Positions 17,297 to 27,070 of a stretch of DNA of 64,000 nt are shown here, piece after piece (positions within the stretch are counted from its first letter, which is position 1; each line of letters begins with the position of its first letter). This DNA is from Thermodesulfitimonas autotrophica. Lineage in GTDB: Bacteria; Bacillota; Desulfotomaculia; Desulfotomaculales; Ammonificaceae. The DNA lies in the NCBI RefSeq assembly GCF_003815015.1, contig NZ_RKRE01000002.1, positions 248,001 through 312,000 of the forward strand, written 5' to 3'. The notes beneath the pieces are model-generated. The model was given only the letters and a program-made list of their open reading frames with translations, had not been told where the DNA came from and did not search any database. The position numbers and the translations under genes are program-made.

Positions 17297-18643
17297 TTAC
17301 GAAGTAACCATTTCCCTGACCAGTTTTTTAAAGAGTTCGCCCCGTTCCTCGTAATTCCGGAACATATCCCAGCTCGCGCAGGCGGGCGAAAGGAGAACCA
17401 CGTCCCCCGGCCGGGCTGCGTCCCGCGCCAAATAGACCGCCTCGCGAAAATCCCGGGCGTAGCGGATTTCCGTCACTCCGGCCGCCCGGGCCGCCGCCGC
17501 GATTTCTGCCGCGCTTTCACCCACGACCACGAGCACCCGCACCTTTTCCCTAATTTTTTTAGCGAACGCCCCGAAGTCGCTCCCTTTGTTTCGCCCGCCC
17601 GCAATCAGGACAATCGGTTCCCGGTAAGCCTCGAGGGCCTTGATGGCGGCATCGGGATTGGTTCCCTTAGAGTCGTTAACGTAGCGGACCCCGTCAATTT
17701 CCGCCACAAACTCGAGCCGGTGCGCTACCCCTTTAAACTCCCGCAGCGTCGCCGCAATGACCGAAGCCGGCACCCCCAGCGACCAGGCCGCCGTGGCTGC
17801 TGCCAACGCGTTCTCTAAGTTATGCGCGCCGGGAAGCGCGATCTCCCCTACCCCGCAGACCGGGACCACCGCGCCGTTTTTCCCCAAGACGATCTTTTCT
17901 TCCCGGACAAACGCCCCCGCCTTCAAATTATGTCGGCGACTGAAGAATAATACCCTGGCAGGACTCTGCCCGGCCAGCGCGGCCACCAGAGGGTCATCAA
18001 AGTTGAGCACCGTCACGTCATCCTGCTTCTGGTTGCTGAAAATGCGCGCTTTTGCCGCCGTATATTCTGCCATTGACCCGTGTCGGTCGAGATGGTCAGG
18101 GGTGATGTTGAGAATAACTGCTACCCGAGGCCGAAAGAAGCGGATTGTTTCGAGCTGAAAGCTCGAAACTTCGGCCACAATGATGTCCTCCGGCCCAAAA
18201 TCCGCTACGGCCGCCACCAGTGGTAAGCCAATATTCCCGGCCACCAGCGTCCGGCGCCCGGCTCTCCGGAAGATCTCGCCGGTAAGCGCGGTGGTCGTGG
18301 TTTTACCGTTTGTGCCGGTGATCGCCACGATCGGGGCCCGCGCGAAGCGGTAAGCCAGTTCGAGTTCGCCAATCACCTCGATCCCCGCCTGCCTTGCCTC
18401 AACCACCGGAGCCACCGTTAAAGGCACGCCTGGGCTCACTACCAAAAGGTCGTACCCTGCTGCCGGGGGGTAACCGCCGCAGAAGATCGTCACCCCTGCC
18501 CCTGCAGCCACCGTCTCAAGTTCGGCCGCCGGCTTGCTGTCAGCCAGCGTTACCACCGCTCCTTTTTCCCGCAAAAAACGGGCCGCCGCAAGGCCGCTCT
18601 TCCCGGCACCGATAACCAGCACCTTCTTATTCTTTAACTCCAA
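17297..18643 (-). CDS. murD: UDP-N-acetylmuramoylalanine--D-glutamate ligase
   Basis: Adds D-Glu to UDP-MurNAc-L-Ala. 448 residues: Rossmann-like KVLVIGAGKSGLAAARFL, ATP loop ITGTNGKTTTTALTGEI, NITPDHLDRHGSM, C-terminal NDSKGTNPDAAIKAL and VLLSPACASWDMFRNYEERG. The TTG at 18643 is chosen: it is six bases after GAGGAGG and starts ELKNKKVLVIG; an upstream GTG at 18658 would include the SD in its coding sequence. Confidence 0.96.
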   Translation of the reverse strand: MELKNKKVLVIGAGKSGLAAARFLREKGAVVTLADSKPAAELETVAAGAGVTIFCGGYPPAAGYDLLVVSPGVPLTVAPVVEARQAGIEVIGELELAYRFARAPIVAITGTNGKTTTTALTGEIFRRAGRRTLVAGNIGLPLVAAVADFGPEDIIVAEVSSFQLETIRFFRPRVAVILNITPDHLDRHGSMAEYTAAKARIFSNQKQDDVTVLNFDDPLVAALAGQSPARVLFFSRRHNLKAGAFVREEKIVLGKNGAVVPVCGVGEIALPGAHNLENALAAATAAWSLGVPASVIAATLREFKGVAHRLEFVAEIDGVRYVNDSKGTNPDAAIKALEAYREPIVLIAGGRNKGSDFGAFAKKIREKVRVLVVVGESAAEIAAAARAAGVTEIRYARDFREAVYLARDAARPGDVVLLSPACASWDMFRNYEERGELFKKLVREMVTS

Positions 18644-18710
18644 AATGGACCTCCTCACTAATAACTAAATTCCGCACCAACCGGCGTTCCCCGTTTTCTA
18701 CCCGCCTCGC

Positions 18711-19694
18711 TTATCCCAAACGATAGAGGCCCGCCAGGCCGAGCAAGCCGGCCACTAAGCCTACCAGCCAAAAGCTTACCACGACCCGGTTCTCCGACCA
18801 CCCGCATAATTCAAAATGGTGGTGGAGCGGGCTCATCCGGAAGATACGCCTTCCCGTGAGCTGGTAGGATATCACCTGCAGGATAACCGAAAGAGCCTCG
18901 GCGGCGAAAACTGCTCCCACCACGAGGAGAAAGAGCTCGCTCCTGCTCAGGACTGCCGCCGCGCCGAGGGCACCGCCGAGCGCCAGGCTGCCGGTATCAC
19001 CCATGAAGATGCGGGCCGGGTGCCGGTTATAAATTAGAAAACCGAGACAGCCGCCCGCCACCGCGGCGAGGCCCACCGCCAGCCCCATTTTGTCCATCAC
19101 CAGCGCAAAGAGAAGGTAGACTCCGGCGGCTATCGCCACCAATCCCGCCGCCAGCCCGTCAAGCCCGTCGGTAAGATTGACGGCGTTCGCCGTGCCGGTC
19201 AGGACCAGAACGGTAAAAAAGGCGAAAAAGCCGAAGCCCCAATCGAAGTGCACCCCGCCGTCACGGAAAAAGCCGGAAAAAGGAACGGCCAGGTCCGTGC
19301 CCCGCCCCAGGAAAAAAACCGCGCCTACCGCCAGTCCCAGCGCCACAATCACCTGGGCTAACAGTTTTTCGCGCGCCCGCAGCCCGAGCGAGCGCTTCTT
19401 AACCACCTTTAAAAAGTCGTCGAGGAACCCCGTCAACCCGTAGGTCAACGTTACGAAGAGAAAGGTGAGCGCTTCCGCATTCCCCCGCGCAAACCACAGA
19501 ACGGCTCCGGTAATACCTAAAAGAAAGAGCAGGCCGCCCATTGTCGGCGTTCCCGCTTTGGAAAGGTGGCGGGCCGGCCCATCGTAGCGAACCCGCTGCC
19601 CCACCTTTAGCTGTTTGAGCACGGGGATGAGGACCGGTCCAGTGCCAACCGTTACGGCGAGCGAAAGAAGGAAGGCCCCTGCTACCGGGTTCAC
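18711..19694 (-). CDS. mraY: Phospho-N-acetylmuramoyl-pentapeptide transferase
   Basis: Membrane enzyme that moves phospho-MurNAc-pentapeptide to undecaprenyl phosphate (lipid I). 327 residues, about ten transmembrane segments; TPTMGGLLFL, the acidic cluster NAVNLTDGLDGLA, IFMGDTGSLALGGAL and the histidine signature MSPLHHHFELCGWSE are all present. GTG start overlaps the murF stop by four bases (GTGA), indicating coupling. Confidence 0.97.
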   Translation of the reverse strand: MNPVAGAFLLSLAVTVGTGPVLIPVLKQLKVGQRVRYDGPARHLSKAGTPTMGGLLFLLGITGAVLWFARGNAEALTFLFVTLTYGLTGFLDDFLKVVKKRSLGLRAREKLLAQVIVALGLAVGAVFFLGRGTDLAVPFSGFFRDGGVHFDWGFGFFAFFTVLVLTGTANAVNLTDGLDGLAAGLVAIAAGVYLLFALVMDKMGLAVGLAAVAGGCLGFLIYNRHPARIFMGDTGSLALGGALGAAAVLSRSELFLLVVGAVFAAEALSVILQVISYQLTGRRIFRMSPLHHHFELCGWSENRVVVSFWLVGLVAGLLGLAGLYRLG

Positions 19695-21079
19695 TGTGCC
19701 GCTTCACCTCCCGTGCAGAGAGCCTCGGCCACTCTCTCGAGGCGCATCCCGCGTGATGCTTTTACCAGGACCGCTTCGTCACCCCGCAAAAGCTCTTTCA
19801 AAACGGCTACCGCTGCCGCCGCATCGGGGCAGGTTACCACCTGCCGCGGCGAAAGCCCGGCGGCCAAGGCCCCTTCCGCGATCCCTTGCGCCAGTTCCCC
19901 AACGGCCACCACTACGTCCGCAACCGCCGCCGCAGCCGCACCAATCTCCCGGTGGGCCGCTGCCGCCCGGCTGCCGAGTTCCAGCATGTCGCCGAGCACC
20001 GCCACGCGGCGCCTCTTTTTACCCACTTCCTTCAGCACCCCGAGCGCTGCCCGCATAGAAGCGGGATTGGCGTTGTAGGCGTCGTTTATCACGAGCAGCG
20101 TGCCGCACTCCCTTATTTCCAGCCGCATCCCGGTGAGCCTTACCCGCTCCAGGCCCTGCTGAATCTCTTCCGGCCCGAGGCCGAGCTCCCGCGCCACCCC
20201 TATGGCCGCGACCGCGTTAAGGGCGCTATGGTAGCCGGGCAGGGGGATGAAGTACTCGGTGACCAGACCCCCGGCGGCTACGGCGAAGCGACCGCCCCCG
20301 CCCACAGGCCCGTAGTCGGTCAGGCGAATCGTCGCCGCCCCACTCGTGCCAAAAAAGATAACCCGCCCGCGGCAGCGCTTTGCTTGCTCAAAAATGTAAG
20401 GGCTTTCGGCGTGGAGCACCGCAAAACCTGCCGCGGGAATGTAGTCCAGGATTTCCCCTTTCGCGGCCGCAATCGCGGCCACGCTCCCGAGGCGCTCGAG
20501 GTGGGTTTCCCCGATATTCGTAATCACCGCGGCATCGGGAGCGGCAATCCGGGCCAGCGCGGCGATCTCCCCCGCCCCGCGCATCGCCATTTCGACCACC
20601 GCCACTTCGTCGCCGGGCGAAAGAGACAGCAGCGTGAGCGGCACCCCGATTTCGTTGTTCAGGTTCCCCTGCGTAGCGCAAACCCGGTACCGCACGCCGA
20701 GGACCGCCGCTATAATGTCCTTGGTGCTCGTCTTCCCGGTGCTGCCGGTCACCCCGATCACCAAAACGCCTGCCTGTCGGCGCACGTAGCGGGCAAACGC
20801 CCCAAGGGCCGCCAGGACGTTAGGGACTAAAAGTACTACCGTCTCGCCGGGCAGGGCCGCCACCGGGCGGCTCACCACTACCCCTGCCGCTCCTTTGGCC
20901 ACCGCATCGGGGACAAAATCATGCCCGTCGTAACGCTCCCCTTTAAGCGCAAAAAAGACGGCGCCGGGAGGGACCTGCCGGCTGTCGGTGGTAACCGCCG
21001 CCACCCGGCGGTTCGGTTCCCCCTGTAGTAAAGAAGCGTTAAGCGCTGCCGCCAACTCCGCAACCGTGACCGGAATCAT
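19691..21079 (-). CDS. murF: UDP-MurNAc-tripeptide--D-Ala-D-Ala ligase
   Basis: Adds D-Ala-D-Ala to UDP-MurNAc-tripeptide. 462 residues: N-terminal domain with TTDSRQVPPGAVFFALKGER, ATP loop GVTGSTGKTSTKDI, NIGETHLERLGS, NDAYNANPASMRAAL and LGDMLELG. It overlaps murE upstream (ATGA) and mraY downstream (GTGA) by four bases each, so the three genes are tightly coupled. Confidence 0.97.
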   Translation of the reverse strand: MIPVTVAELAAALNASLLQGEPNRRVAAVTTDSRQVPPGAVFFALKGERYDGHDFVPDAVAKGAAGVVVSRPVAALPGETVVLLVPNVLAALGAFARYVRRQAGVLVIGVTGSTGKTSTKDIIAAVLGVRYRVCATQGNLNNEIGVPLTLLSLSPGDEVAVVEMAMRGAGEIAALARIAAPDAAVITNIGETHLERLGSVAAIAAAKGEILDYIPAAGFAVLHAESPYIFEQAKRCRGRVIFFGTSGAATIRLTDYGPVGGGGRFAVAAGGLVTEYFIPLPGYHSALNAVAAIGVARELGLGPEEIQQGLERVRLTGMRLEIRECGTLLVINDAYNANPASMRAALGVLKEVGKKRRRVAVLGDMLELGSRAAAAHREIGAAAAAVADVVVAVGELAQGIAEGALAAGLSPRQVVTCPDAAAAVAVLKELLRGDEAVLVKASRGMRLERVAEALCTGGEAAQ

Positions 21080-22560
21080 TCCCCATCCCGCTCCCCAATC
21101 ATTTCCCTTAGAATTTCCGCCGCCACCTTCCGGTCGTCGAAGGGCAACTTTTTATCGCCGATAATCTGGTAATCCTCGTGCCCCTTCCCGGCCAGCACCA
21201 CAATGTCGCCCGCCTGCGCCTGCCCTAGCGCCAACGCAATGGCCGCGCGCCGGTCCGCTTCCACGGCGTAACTGTCCGGGGCGCCGCACCGCCGGAAACC
21301 CCTCTCGATCGCCGCAATGATGCGCTGCGGGTCCTCGCTGCGGGGGTTATCCGAAGTGATCACCGTGAAATCGGCGAGCTTGGCGGCTATCTCCCCCATT
21401 AACGGCCGCTTACCCGGATCCCGGTCACCGCCGCACCCGAAAACAACGATCACGCGGCCGCGGGTCTGCGCGCGCGCGGCCCGGAGGACGTTCTCCAAAC
21501 CGTCGGGCGTATGGGCGTAATCGACCACCACCGCAAAATCCTGCCCGACATCAACCCGCTCAAAGCGCCCGGGCACCGCCGGCACGCCCTCCAGGGCCTC
21601 GACCACCCGGGCCACGGGGTAACCCTCCGTCACCCCGACCGCAAAGGCCGCCAGCGCGTTGTAAACATTAAACCTTCCCACAAGCTGCAACCGTACCGGC
21701 ACCGCCCCCCCAGCCCACTCTACCGTAAAGGTGGTCCCGTCGCGCCCGAGCTCGATTTCCCGCGCCCGGAAGGCGGCCTCCCGTTCCACACCGTAGGTGA
21801 CCACCTTACCCCCGCTTGCCGCCGCCAACCGCTGGCCGTACGGATCGTCAACGTTAAGCACGGCCCGTTTTGGCCGCCCCTTCACCCCCGGCTGCTTCAG
21901 CTCCAGAAAGAGACGCGCCTTGGCGGCGTAATAATCCTCCATGTCCCGGTGAAAATCGAGGTGGTCCTGCGTGAGGTTCGTGAAAACCGCTATATCGTAC
22001 TCTATGCCCGTTACCCGCTCCAGCGCCAGGGCGTGGGAAGAAACCTCCATCACCACCGTTTTTACCCCTTCATCCACCATCCGCCGGAGCAGGGCCTGCA
22101 GATCGAGAGACTCCGGTGTCGTCCGCTCGGCAGGAAGCACCGCGTCGCCGATCATCGCCCAGAGGGTGCCGATCAGCCCCGTCTTTTCCCCCTGAGCCTC
22201 ATAAATCGCCCGGATAAGGTGGGTGGTGGTAGTTTTCCCGTTGGTCCCCGTGACCCCTACCAGCCGCAGCTGCCGGTCAGGATGGCCGTAAAAAGCCGCC
22301 GCCGCCAGCGCGAGCGCCCGCCGGGTGTCCGGAACGCAGACAGCAACGACCCCGGGCGGCACCGCAACCTCCTTTTCCACCACCACGCCCACCGCGCCCC
22401 GCCGGATGGCATCCCCAACAAAATCGTGCCCGTCCTGCCGAAAGCCTTTGATGGCGAAAAAGACAAAGCCGGGCTGAACCCGCCTGGAGTCGTAGGCCAG
22501 CCCCGCAGGCGCAAGCGCAAAGACCCGGGTAAGCGCCTCTTTCAGGCTTTCCGTTGCCAA
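21076..22560 (-). CDS. murE: UDP-MurNAc-L-Ala-D-Glu--meso-diaminopimelate ligase
   Basis: Adds the third residue of the stem peptide. 494 residues: YDSRRVQPGFVFFAIKGF, ATP loop GVTGTNGKTTTTHLI, MEVSSHALALERV, NLTQDHLDFHRDMEDYY, VVDYAHTPDGLENVL and the DNPRSEDP motif, which in this family marks use of meso-diaminopimelate rather than lysine, so the wall is predicted A1-gamma type. TTG start at 22560 after GGGGTG. It overlaps murF by four bases. Confidence 0.97.
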   Translation of the reverse strand: MATESLKEALTRVFALAPAGLAYDSRRVQPGFVFFAIKGFRQDGHDFVGDAIRRGAVGVVVEKEVAVPPGVVAVCVPDTRRALALAAAAFYGHPDRQLRLVGVTGTNGKTTTTHLIRAIYEAQGEKTGLIGTLWAMIGDAVLPAERTTPESLDLQALLRRMVDEGVKTVVMEVSSHALALERVTGIEYDIAVFTNLTQDHLDFHRDMEDYYAAKARLFLELKQPGVKGRPKRAVLNVDDPYGQRLAAASGGKVVTYGVEREAAFRAREIELGRDGTTFTVEWAGGAVPVRLQLVGRFNVYNALAAFAVGVTEGYPVARVVEALEGVPAVPGRFERVDVGQDFAVVVDYAHTPDGLENVLRAARAQTRGRVIVVFGCGGDRDPGKRPLMGEIAAKLADFTVITSDNPRSEDPQRIIAAIERGFRRCGAPDSYAVEADRRAAIALALGQAQAGDIVVLAGKGHEDYQIIGDKKLPFDDRKVAAEILREMIGERDGE

Positions 22561-22700
22561 AAATCACACCCCGTTACCGCAGGATTAACCCGCTAACCAG
22601 CCCCCAAATATTATTACCAGCTTCATCCTGAAAAAGCCACGGCCTCCCGCAAAAAGACCCCCGACTCCCAACCGGTCCTGCCCCGCAAGCAGGGCCCTCT

Positions 22701-24845
22701 TCAGGGGTGAAGCACGGTCGGCTGGCTTTCTTCTGCTTCCGGAGAAGCAAAAATCACCCGAACCGAGCCGCCGCGCCGGAGCCGGGTACCGGGAACCGGC
22801 GTTTGCTGCACCGCCACGCCGCTTCCTTCCGGAACGAGCACCAGGCCCATCTTTTCCAACAAGACGGCCGCGTCTTTAATCGTAAGGCCCGTGAGGTCGG
22901 GTACCGCGACTTCCGGGCCACCCTCCGGTGCCGCCTTGAGCTCCAAGATAACCTTCGTTCCCGTCAGCACCGTTGCCCCGCCCTGCGGAACCTGCGCCCG
23001 AACCACGTCCCCCTGACCGCGGACGGTAAACCTGAGCCCCGCGGCCCTCAGACGCTCGATCGCTTCGTGGACCGGCAAGTCAACGACCTCCGGAACCGTT
23101 ACCGGCTTGGGTTCTTCCTCTATCAAATACCACGGTTTCTCCGGTTTTTCAAGGCCGGCTTGCTGCGGCACACCCAAGTAGCGCAAGGCGTCCTGCATCA
23201 CCGCCTTAAAAGCGGGAGCCGCTACCAGGCTGCCGAAATAGACCCCCCCTTGCGGTTCCCAGACAACCACCAGCGTTACCAGACGGGGATTATCAACCGG
23301 GGCAAAACCGACAAACGAAGAGACGTATTTACCCGGAACGTAGCCACCGCCTGGCCCGACGACCTGGGCGGTTCCCGTTTTCCCTGCTGTCCGGTAACCG
23401 TCCAGGTAAGCGTTAACCCCCGTGCCTTTGAGGACCACGTTTTCTAAAAGCCGCGCCAACTCCTGCGCCTTTTCCCTTGACAAGACGCGCCGGCGGTGCT
23501 CCGGTTTAAAGACCCGCACCGTTTTCCCGTCGGGGGAAACCACTGCCCGGATAACCCGCGGGGCGAGCAACTCGCCGCCGTTGGCCACCGCCGCCGCCGC
23601 AGTGACGAGCTGGATAGGCGTTACGGCAATCGACTGACCGATGGACATCGTGGCGATATTCAGGTTGGTCGCCTTATTCTCCGGGATAAGGATACCTTTA
23701 GCCTCTCCTGGAAGGTTAATCCCGGTCGGCCGGCCGAAGCCGAAGGCCCGAATATACTTGTAGAACTTTTCCTTCCCGAGGCTTAGCCCCACCTGAATGA
23801 AGCCCGGGTTGCAGGAGTTCTGAACCACCTCCGCAAACGACTCGCTGCCGTGGCCGCCTTCTTTCCAGCACCGGATCCGCCTGTCCGCAACCTGCACAAA
23901 ACCCGGGCAGTAAAAGTGGCTTTCCGGGCCAACCACGCCTTCGGAGAGCGCCGCCGCTGCCGTTACGATCTTAAAGGTTGAACCGGGCTCGTAGAGTTGC
24001 CAGATCGCCGGGTTGCGGTCCCAGACCGCCTGGGGCACGTCCCGCCAGGCGGCTGGATCGAAGGTGGGGCGGTTTCCTAAGGCCAGGATCTCGCCTGTTT
24101 TCGGGTCCATAACGATTATCGAGGCGGCCGCCGGGTGATAGGTATCGACGATCTTATCCAATTCCCGCTCCACAAAATACTGGATCGTCTCGTCGATCGT
24201 CAGCAGAACACGGTTTCCCGGAACAGGTGGGTAAAGATGGTGGAGCGCCGCCGGGATGTTCCGCCCGGCGGCATCCTGTTCGACCACTATCTTCCCCGGC
24301 ACGCCGCGGAGGAACTTTTCGGCTGTTTTTTCCACCCCGGTGAGTCCCTGGTTATCCACCCCGACAAAACCAAGGATGTGGGCGGCCAGGGACCCGCAGT
24401 TATACTGGCGCCGGCTTTCCTCGATCAGCTCAATTCCCGGGAGCTTGAGTCCCCGTATTTGCCGCGCCGTCTCAAAGTCAACCTTCCGTTTAAGCCAGAC
24501 AAAAGCCTGTTTTCTGGTAAGCAGCCGGTAGAGAGTTTCTTGATCCATCTTAAGGAGCGGCGCTAATTTGGCCGCGGTGCCTGCAGCATCCGCCACCTGC
24601 GCTGGCATGGCCGCGACGGAATCACAGCTCACACTCGTAACCAGCACCTTGCCGTTGCGGTCGCAGATATCCCCGCGTTTCGCCTCTACCGTGATTTCCC
24701 GGACCCTGTTCTCCCAAGCGCCCCGCTCAAGCTCAGCGCCGCGCACTAACTGAAGCCAGAAGAGCCGGCAGACAAGCAGAAAAAAAAGAAAAGCGGCCAG
24801 GACAAAAAGGCTAGCTAACCGCTTGCGCAGCACCAGATTGCTCAT
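22701..24845 (-). CDS. spoVD: Class B PBP with PASTA domains, SpoVD/FtsI type
   Basis: Transpeptidase of septal or cortex peptidoglycan. 714 residues: one N-terminal transmembrane anchor (LFVLAAFLFFLLVCRLF), a pedestal domain, then the transpeptidase domain with EPGSTFK (active Ser in SxxK), SCN as the SxN motif and KTGTAQ as the KTG motif. Two PASTA domains follow (from VTVPEVVDLPVHEAIERL and VAVPDLTGLTIKDAAVLL). PASTA repeats are typical of SpoVD and of PBP2x-like division enzymes; motif alone cannot choose between them. The ATG at 24845 has GGGGAG at six bases. Its partner ftsW lies downstream in the same cluster. Confidence 0.9.
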   Translation of the reverse strand: MSNLVLRKRLASLFVLAAFLFFLLVCRLFWLQLVRGAELERGAWENRVREITVEAKRGDICDRNGKVLVTSVSCDSVAAMPAQVADAAGTAAKLAPLLKMDQETLYRLLTRKQAFVWLKRKVDFETARQIRGLKLPGIELIEESRRQYNCGSLAAHILGFVGVDNQGLTGVEKTAEKFLRGVPGKIVVEQDAAGRNIPAALHHLYPPVPGNRVLLTIDETIQYFVERELDKIVDTYHPAAASIIVMDPKTGEILALGNRPTFDPAAWRDVPQAVWDRNPAIWQLYEPGSTFKIVTAAAALSEGVVGPESHFYCPGFVQVADRRIRCWKEGGHGSESFAEVVQNSCNPGFIQVGLSLGKEKFYKYIRAFGFGRPTGINLPGEAKGILIPENKATNLNIATMSIGQSIAVTPIQLVTAAAAVANGGELLAPRVIRAVVSPDGKTVRVFKPEHRRRVLSREKAQELARLLENVVLKGTGVNAYLDGYRTAGKTGTAQVVGPGGGYVPGKYVSSFVGFAPVDNPRLVTLVVVWEPQGGVYFGSLVAAPAFKAVMQDALRYLGVPQQAGLEKPEKPWYLIEEEPKPVTVPEVVDLPVHEAIERLRAAGLRFTVRGQGDVVRAQVPQGGATVLTGTKVILELKAAPEGGPEVAVPDLTGLTIKDAAVLLEKMGLVLVPEGSGVAVQQTPVPGTRLRRGGSVRVIFASPEAEESQPTVLHP

Positions 24846-24902
24846 CCAATCTCCCCTGCCGGTCGCGAACTTTTCTGGCAAGTATATATTTACGAGAATC
24901 CG

Positions 24903-25376
24903 CTAACGGGCAGAACCGCCCCACCTGTCCGCAAGGAGCCCTAAAAGCGCCGGGAGCAAGCCGTCCGGGCGCGCTTCCTTTACCGCCTTCTTCCGCGCTG
25001 CCGGAACCGTAGGTATAACTGGCTGCCGGGCCGGAAGCGAGACCTCGAGCTGCGTCCCGGGTGCCGGGGGGACCATCCCGAGCTTTTGCACCGCCACCCT
25101 TTCGATTTCGTCAGCCGACAGAAGGCGGTCGACGGTCCCGGCGAGCGCCTCGTTTTCCATCCGCGCCGCGGCCAACTCCTTCTGGAATTCCTGCAGGCGA
25201 TAACCAACGTAGGCCATGCGGGCCTGACAGAGCACGACCGTCACCCCGCAAAGAAAGGCCAGCAAAACCATGCCGCTGAGCTTCAGCCGCTCCGCCCGAA
25301 CCGCTCTTCTAGGCCGCCGCAGCGGCTGCGGTTGCTGCGGCAGCGGGCGCGCCACCTGTTCCCGCGCGAGAATCAC
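24903..25376 (-). CDS. ftsL: FtsL-like divisome protein
   Basis: Small bitopic protein of 157 residues in the ftsL position between rsmH and the PBP gene. A basic Arg/Pro-rich N-terminus, one transmembrane segment (LSGMVLLAFLCGVTVVLCQ), then a coiled coil (YRLQEFQKELAAARMENEALAGTV) and the FtsL-like ERVAVQKLGMVPP. A C-terminal proline-rich tail of about 45 residues is longer than usual. GTG at 25376 follows GGGGGG; the open frame continues to 25496 without a better SD. Identity rests on position and topology rather than sequence. Confidence 0.8.
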   Translation of the reverse strand: MILAREQVARPLPQQPQPLRRPRRAVRAERLKLSGMVLLAFLCGVTVVLCQARMAYVGYRLQEFQKELAAARMENEALAGTVDRLLSADEIERVAVQKLGMVPPAPGTQLEVSLPARQPVIPTVPAARKKAVKEARPDGLLPALLGLLADRWGGSAR

Positions 25377-25502
25377 CCGGAAAATCCCCCCTGTCTTTAG
25401 CCGGTTAAGCGACCAACCTGCGTTATCCCCCGGAAATGACCAGCTGCCAACAGCGGTGGCTATTCGTGCCTGTTTCGCTCCCGGGCGGCCAGCCACCGGA
25501 AA

Positions 25503-26462
25503 CTACCCGGCAGATTCTGCACCGTTCGCCGGCAGTTTCTCCGCCGCCCGCAGCCTGGCACTCCGCGAGCGGGGATTGCGTCCCAACTCCTCCCCCGCCG
25601 GCGTGCGCGGTTTCCGCGTGAGCCGCCGGAGCGCCGGCTTCTTGCCGCAAACGCACACAGGCGCTCCGGGCGGACAGATGCACCCCGCCTCCGCCGCTCT
25701 GATGAACTCCTTCACTATCCGGTCCTCAAGCGAATGGTAGCTCAGAACCACCAGGCGGCCACCAGGTCGCAGCAACCCGAGGGCCTGCTCCAGCGACGCC
25801 CGCAGCGCCTCGAGCTCCTGGTTCACCGCGATCCGCAGCGCCTGAAAAGTCCGGCGTGCCGGGTGGGGGCCCGTCCGGCGCGCCCCTGCCGGCACCGCCT
25901 TCTTGATCACCTCTACCAACTGGCCCGTCGTTTTAAGCGGCCCGCGCTCCCTTTCCGCCACAATAAAGTCCGCAATGCGGGAAGCCCACCGCTCCTCGCC
26001 GTATTCGGCAATTATTTTCGCGAGCTCGCGGGCACTCAGACTGTTAACCAGGTCGGCGGCCGTCACGGGCCCTTCCGGGTCCATCCGCATATCGAGCGGC
26101 ACATCCTCCCAGTAGGTAAAACCCCGGGCCGGATTATCGAACTGGTAGGAGGAAACGCCGAGGTCGTAAAGTATCCCGTCAACCTGACGCACATTCAGTT
26201 CCGCAAGCACCGCCGCGAGTTTCCGGAAATCGGCCCGGACAAGCTGCACCCGCGGATCGGCCCCAAGACGCAGCCGCGCCGCCGCCAGAGCCTCCGGATC
26301 CCGGTCGAAGCCTATGAGCCGGCCCTGCGGGCCCAGGAGCCCGAGAATCGCCGCCGCGTGGCCTCCCCCGCCGACCGTGCAATCGACGTATATCCCGTCA
26401 GGCTTCACGCCTAAGAGCGCCACAACTTCCTTTATCATTACCGGCTGGTGCCGAAACTCCAT
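25503..26462 (-). CDS. rsmH: 16S rRNA (cytosine-N4)-methyltransferase RsmH
   Basis: Methylates C1402 of 16S rRNA using AdoMet. 319 residues: [13 protein letters not shown], AdoMet site [55 protein letters not shown] and [15 protein letters not shown] are all characteristic of MraW/RsmH. It lies 13 bases after mraZ, its standard partner at the head of the division cluster. Confidence 0.98.
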   Translation of the reverse strand: MEFRHQPVMIKEVVALLGVKPDGIYVDCTVGGGGHAAAILGLLGPQGRLIGFDRDPEALAAARLRLGADPRVQLVRADFRKLAAVLAELNVRQVDGILYDLGVSSYQFDNPARGFTYWEDVPLDMRMDPEGPVTAADLVNSLSARELAKIIAEYGEERWASRIADFIVAERERGPLKTTGQLVEVIKKAVPAGARRTGPHPARRTFQALRIAVNQELEALRASLEQALGLLRPGGRLVVLSYHSLEDRIVKEFIRAAEAGCICPPGAPVCVCGKKPALRRLTRKPRTPAGEELGRNPRSRSARLRAAEKLPANGAESAG

Positions 26463-26475
26463 CCGTCAGTACCCC

Positions 26476-26919
26476 TTAGTCTGTAGCCGGAAAATCAAAA
26501 TCGACCAGCTTCTCCGCGATCTCCTCGTAGGCCGCCTGGGTCTGGGCGCTGTAACGCTCCCATTCCTCCTTCGCCCAGAACTCAACCCTTGAGGAAACCC
26601 CCAGGATAACTACGTCCCGAGCGAGGCCCGCGTAATCCCGCAAGGTTGCGGGTATGAGAATGCGCCCCTGTTTGTCCACCTCGAGCTCGGCGGCACCCGC
26701 AAAAAAAAGCCGGCTGAAGGCGCGGACGTCCGCCCGGGCGAAAGGCAAGCGGCGCAGCCTCTCCTCTAATTTGCCCCATTCAGCGAGCGGGAAACCAAAA
26801 AGGCACCGGTCGAGCCCCCGGGTTACCACAAAACGCTCTCCCAGTCCCTCCCGGAAACGGGCCGGGATGAAGAGGCGCCCTTTGGCGTCGACCGTATGCA
26901 GGTATTCCCCGATGAACAT
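26476..26919 (-). CDS. mraZ: Transcriptional regulator MraZ
   Basis: DNA-binding head gene of the division and cell-wall cluster, known in other bacteria to bind its own promoter repeats. 147 residues with two AbrB-like half domains: FIGEYLHTVDAKGRLFIPARFR (residues 2-23) and AAELEVDKQGRILIPATLRDYAGL (~75-98), each holding the DxKGR signature. ATG at 26919. Three GTGG repeats at 10-bp period lie 16 bases upstream. Confidence 0.97.
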   Translation of the reverse strand: MFIGEYLHTVDAKGRLFIPARFREGLGERFVVTRGLDRCLFGFPLAEWGKLEERLRRLPFARADVRAFSRLFFAGAAELEVDKQGRILIPATLRDYAGLARDVVILGVSSRVEFWAKEEWERYSAQTQAAYEEIAEKLVDFDFPATD

Positions 26920-26934
26920 CTGAGGGACTGTCCC

Positions 26935-26958
26935 CCACTTTTAACCACTTAGCACCAC
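26935..26958 (-). promoter_or_regulatory. MraZ operator: three GTGG repeats
   Basis: On the minus strand GTGG occurs three times with exact 10-bp period (26958-26955, 26948-26945, 26938-26935), immediately upstream of mraZ. MraZ of other bacteria binds short TGGG/GTGG-type direct repeats spaced about one helical turn, so this is a likely autoregulatory operator. Confidence 0.65.
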
Positions 26959-27004
26959 ATATTCGCCAGACCCATAAAAACTCCTTCTTTTTCTCAGAAA
27001 AAAT

Positions 27005-27012
27005 TTCGACAA
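27005..27012 (-). promoter_or_regulatory. Spo0A box
   Basis: Minus-strand TTGTCGAA, a perfect match to the core 0A box TGTCGAA with A/T-rich flanks (TTTTGTCGAAATTTTTT). It lies 86 bases upstream of mraZ and 190 bases upstream of the divergent MFS gene, so either could be the target. Confidence 0.45.
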
Positions 27013-27055
27013 AATTCGCTGAACAACGGCCATCCGAATGGGAACATTCCGGGAG

Positions 27056-27070
27056 TACGGTAATACTGTA
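27056..27070. promoter_or_regulatory. Imperfect 15-bp palindrome upstream of MFS exporter
   Basis: TACGGTAATACTGTA reads as TACxGTA arms around a central A with one mismatched pair. Position 132 bases before the exporter suggests an operator, but no adjacent regulator gene exists. Confidence 0.25.

Noticed and set aside
22600-22700. Terminator between spoVD and murE
   Set aside because: Only a 4-5 bp imperfect stem precedes the TTTTT; not convincing.
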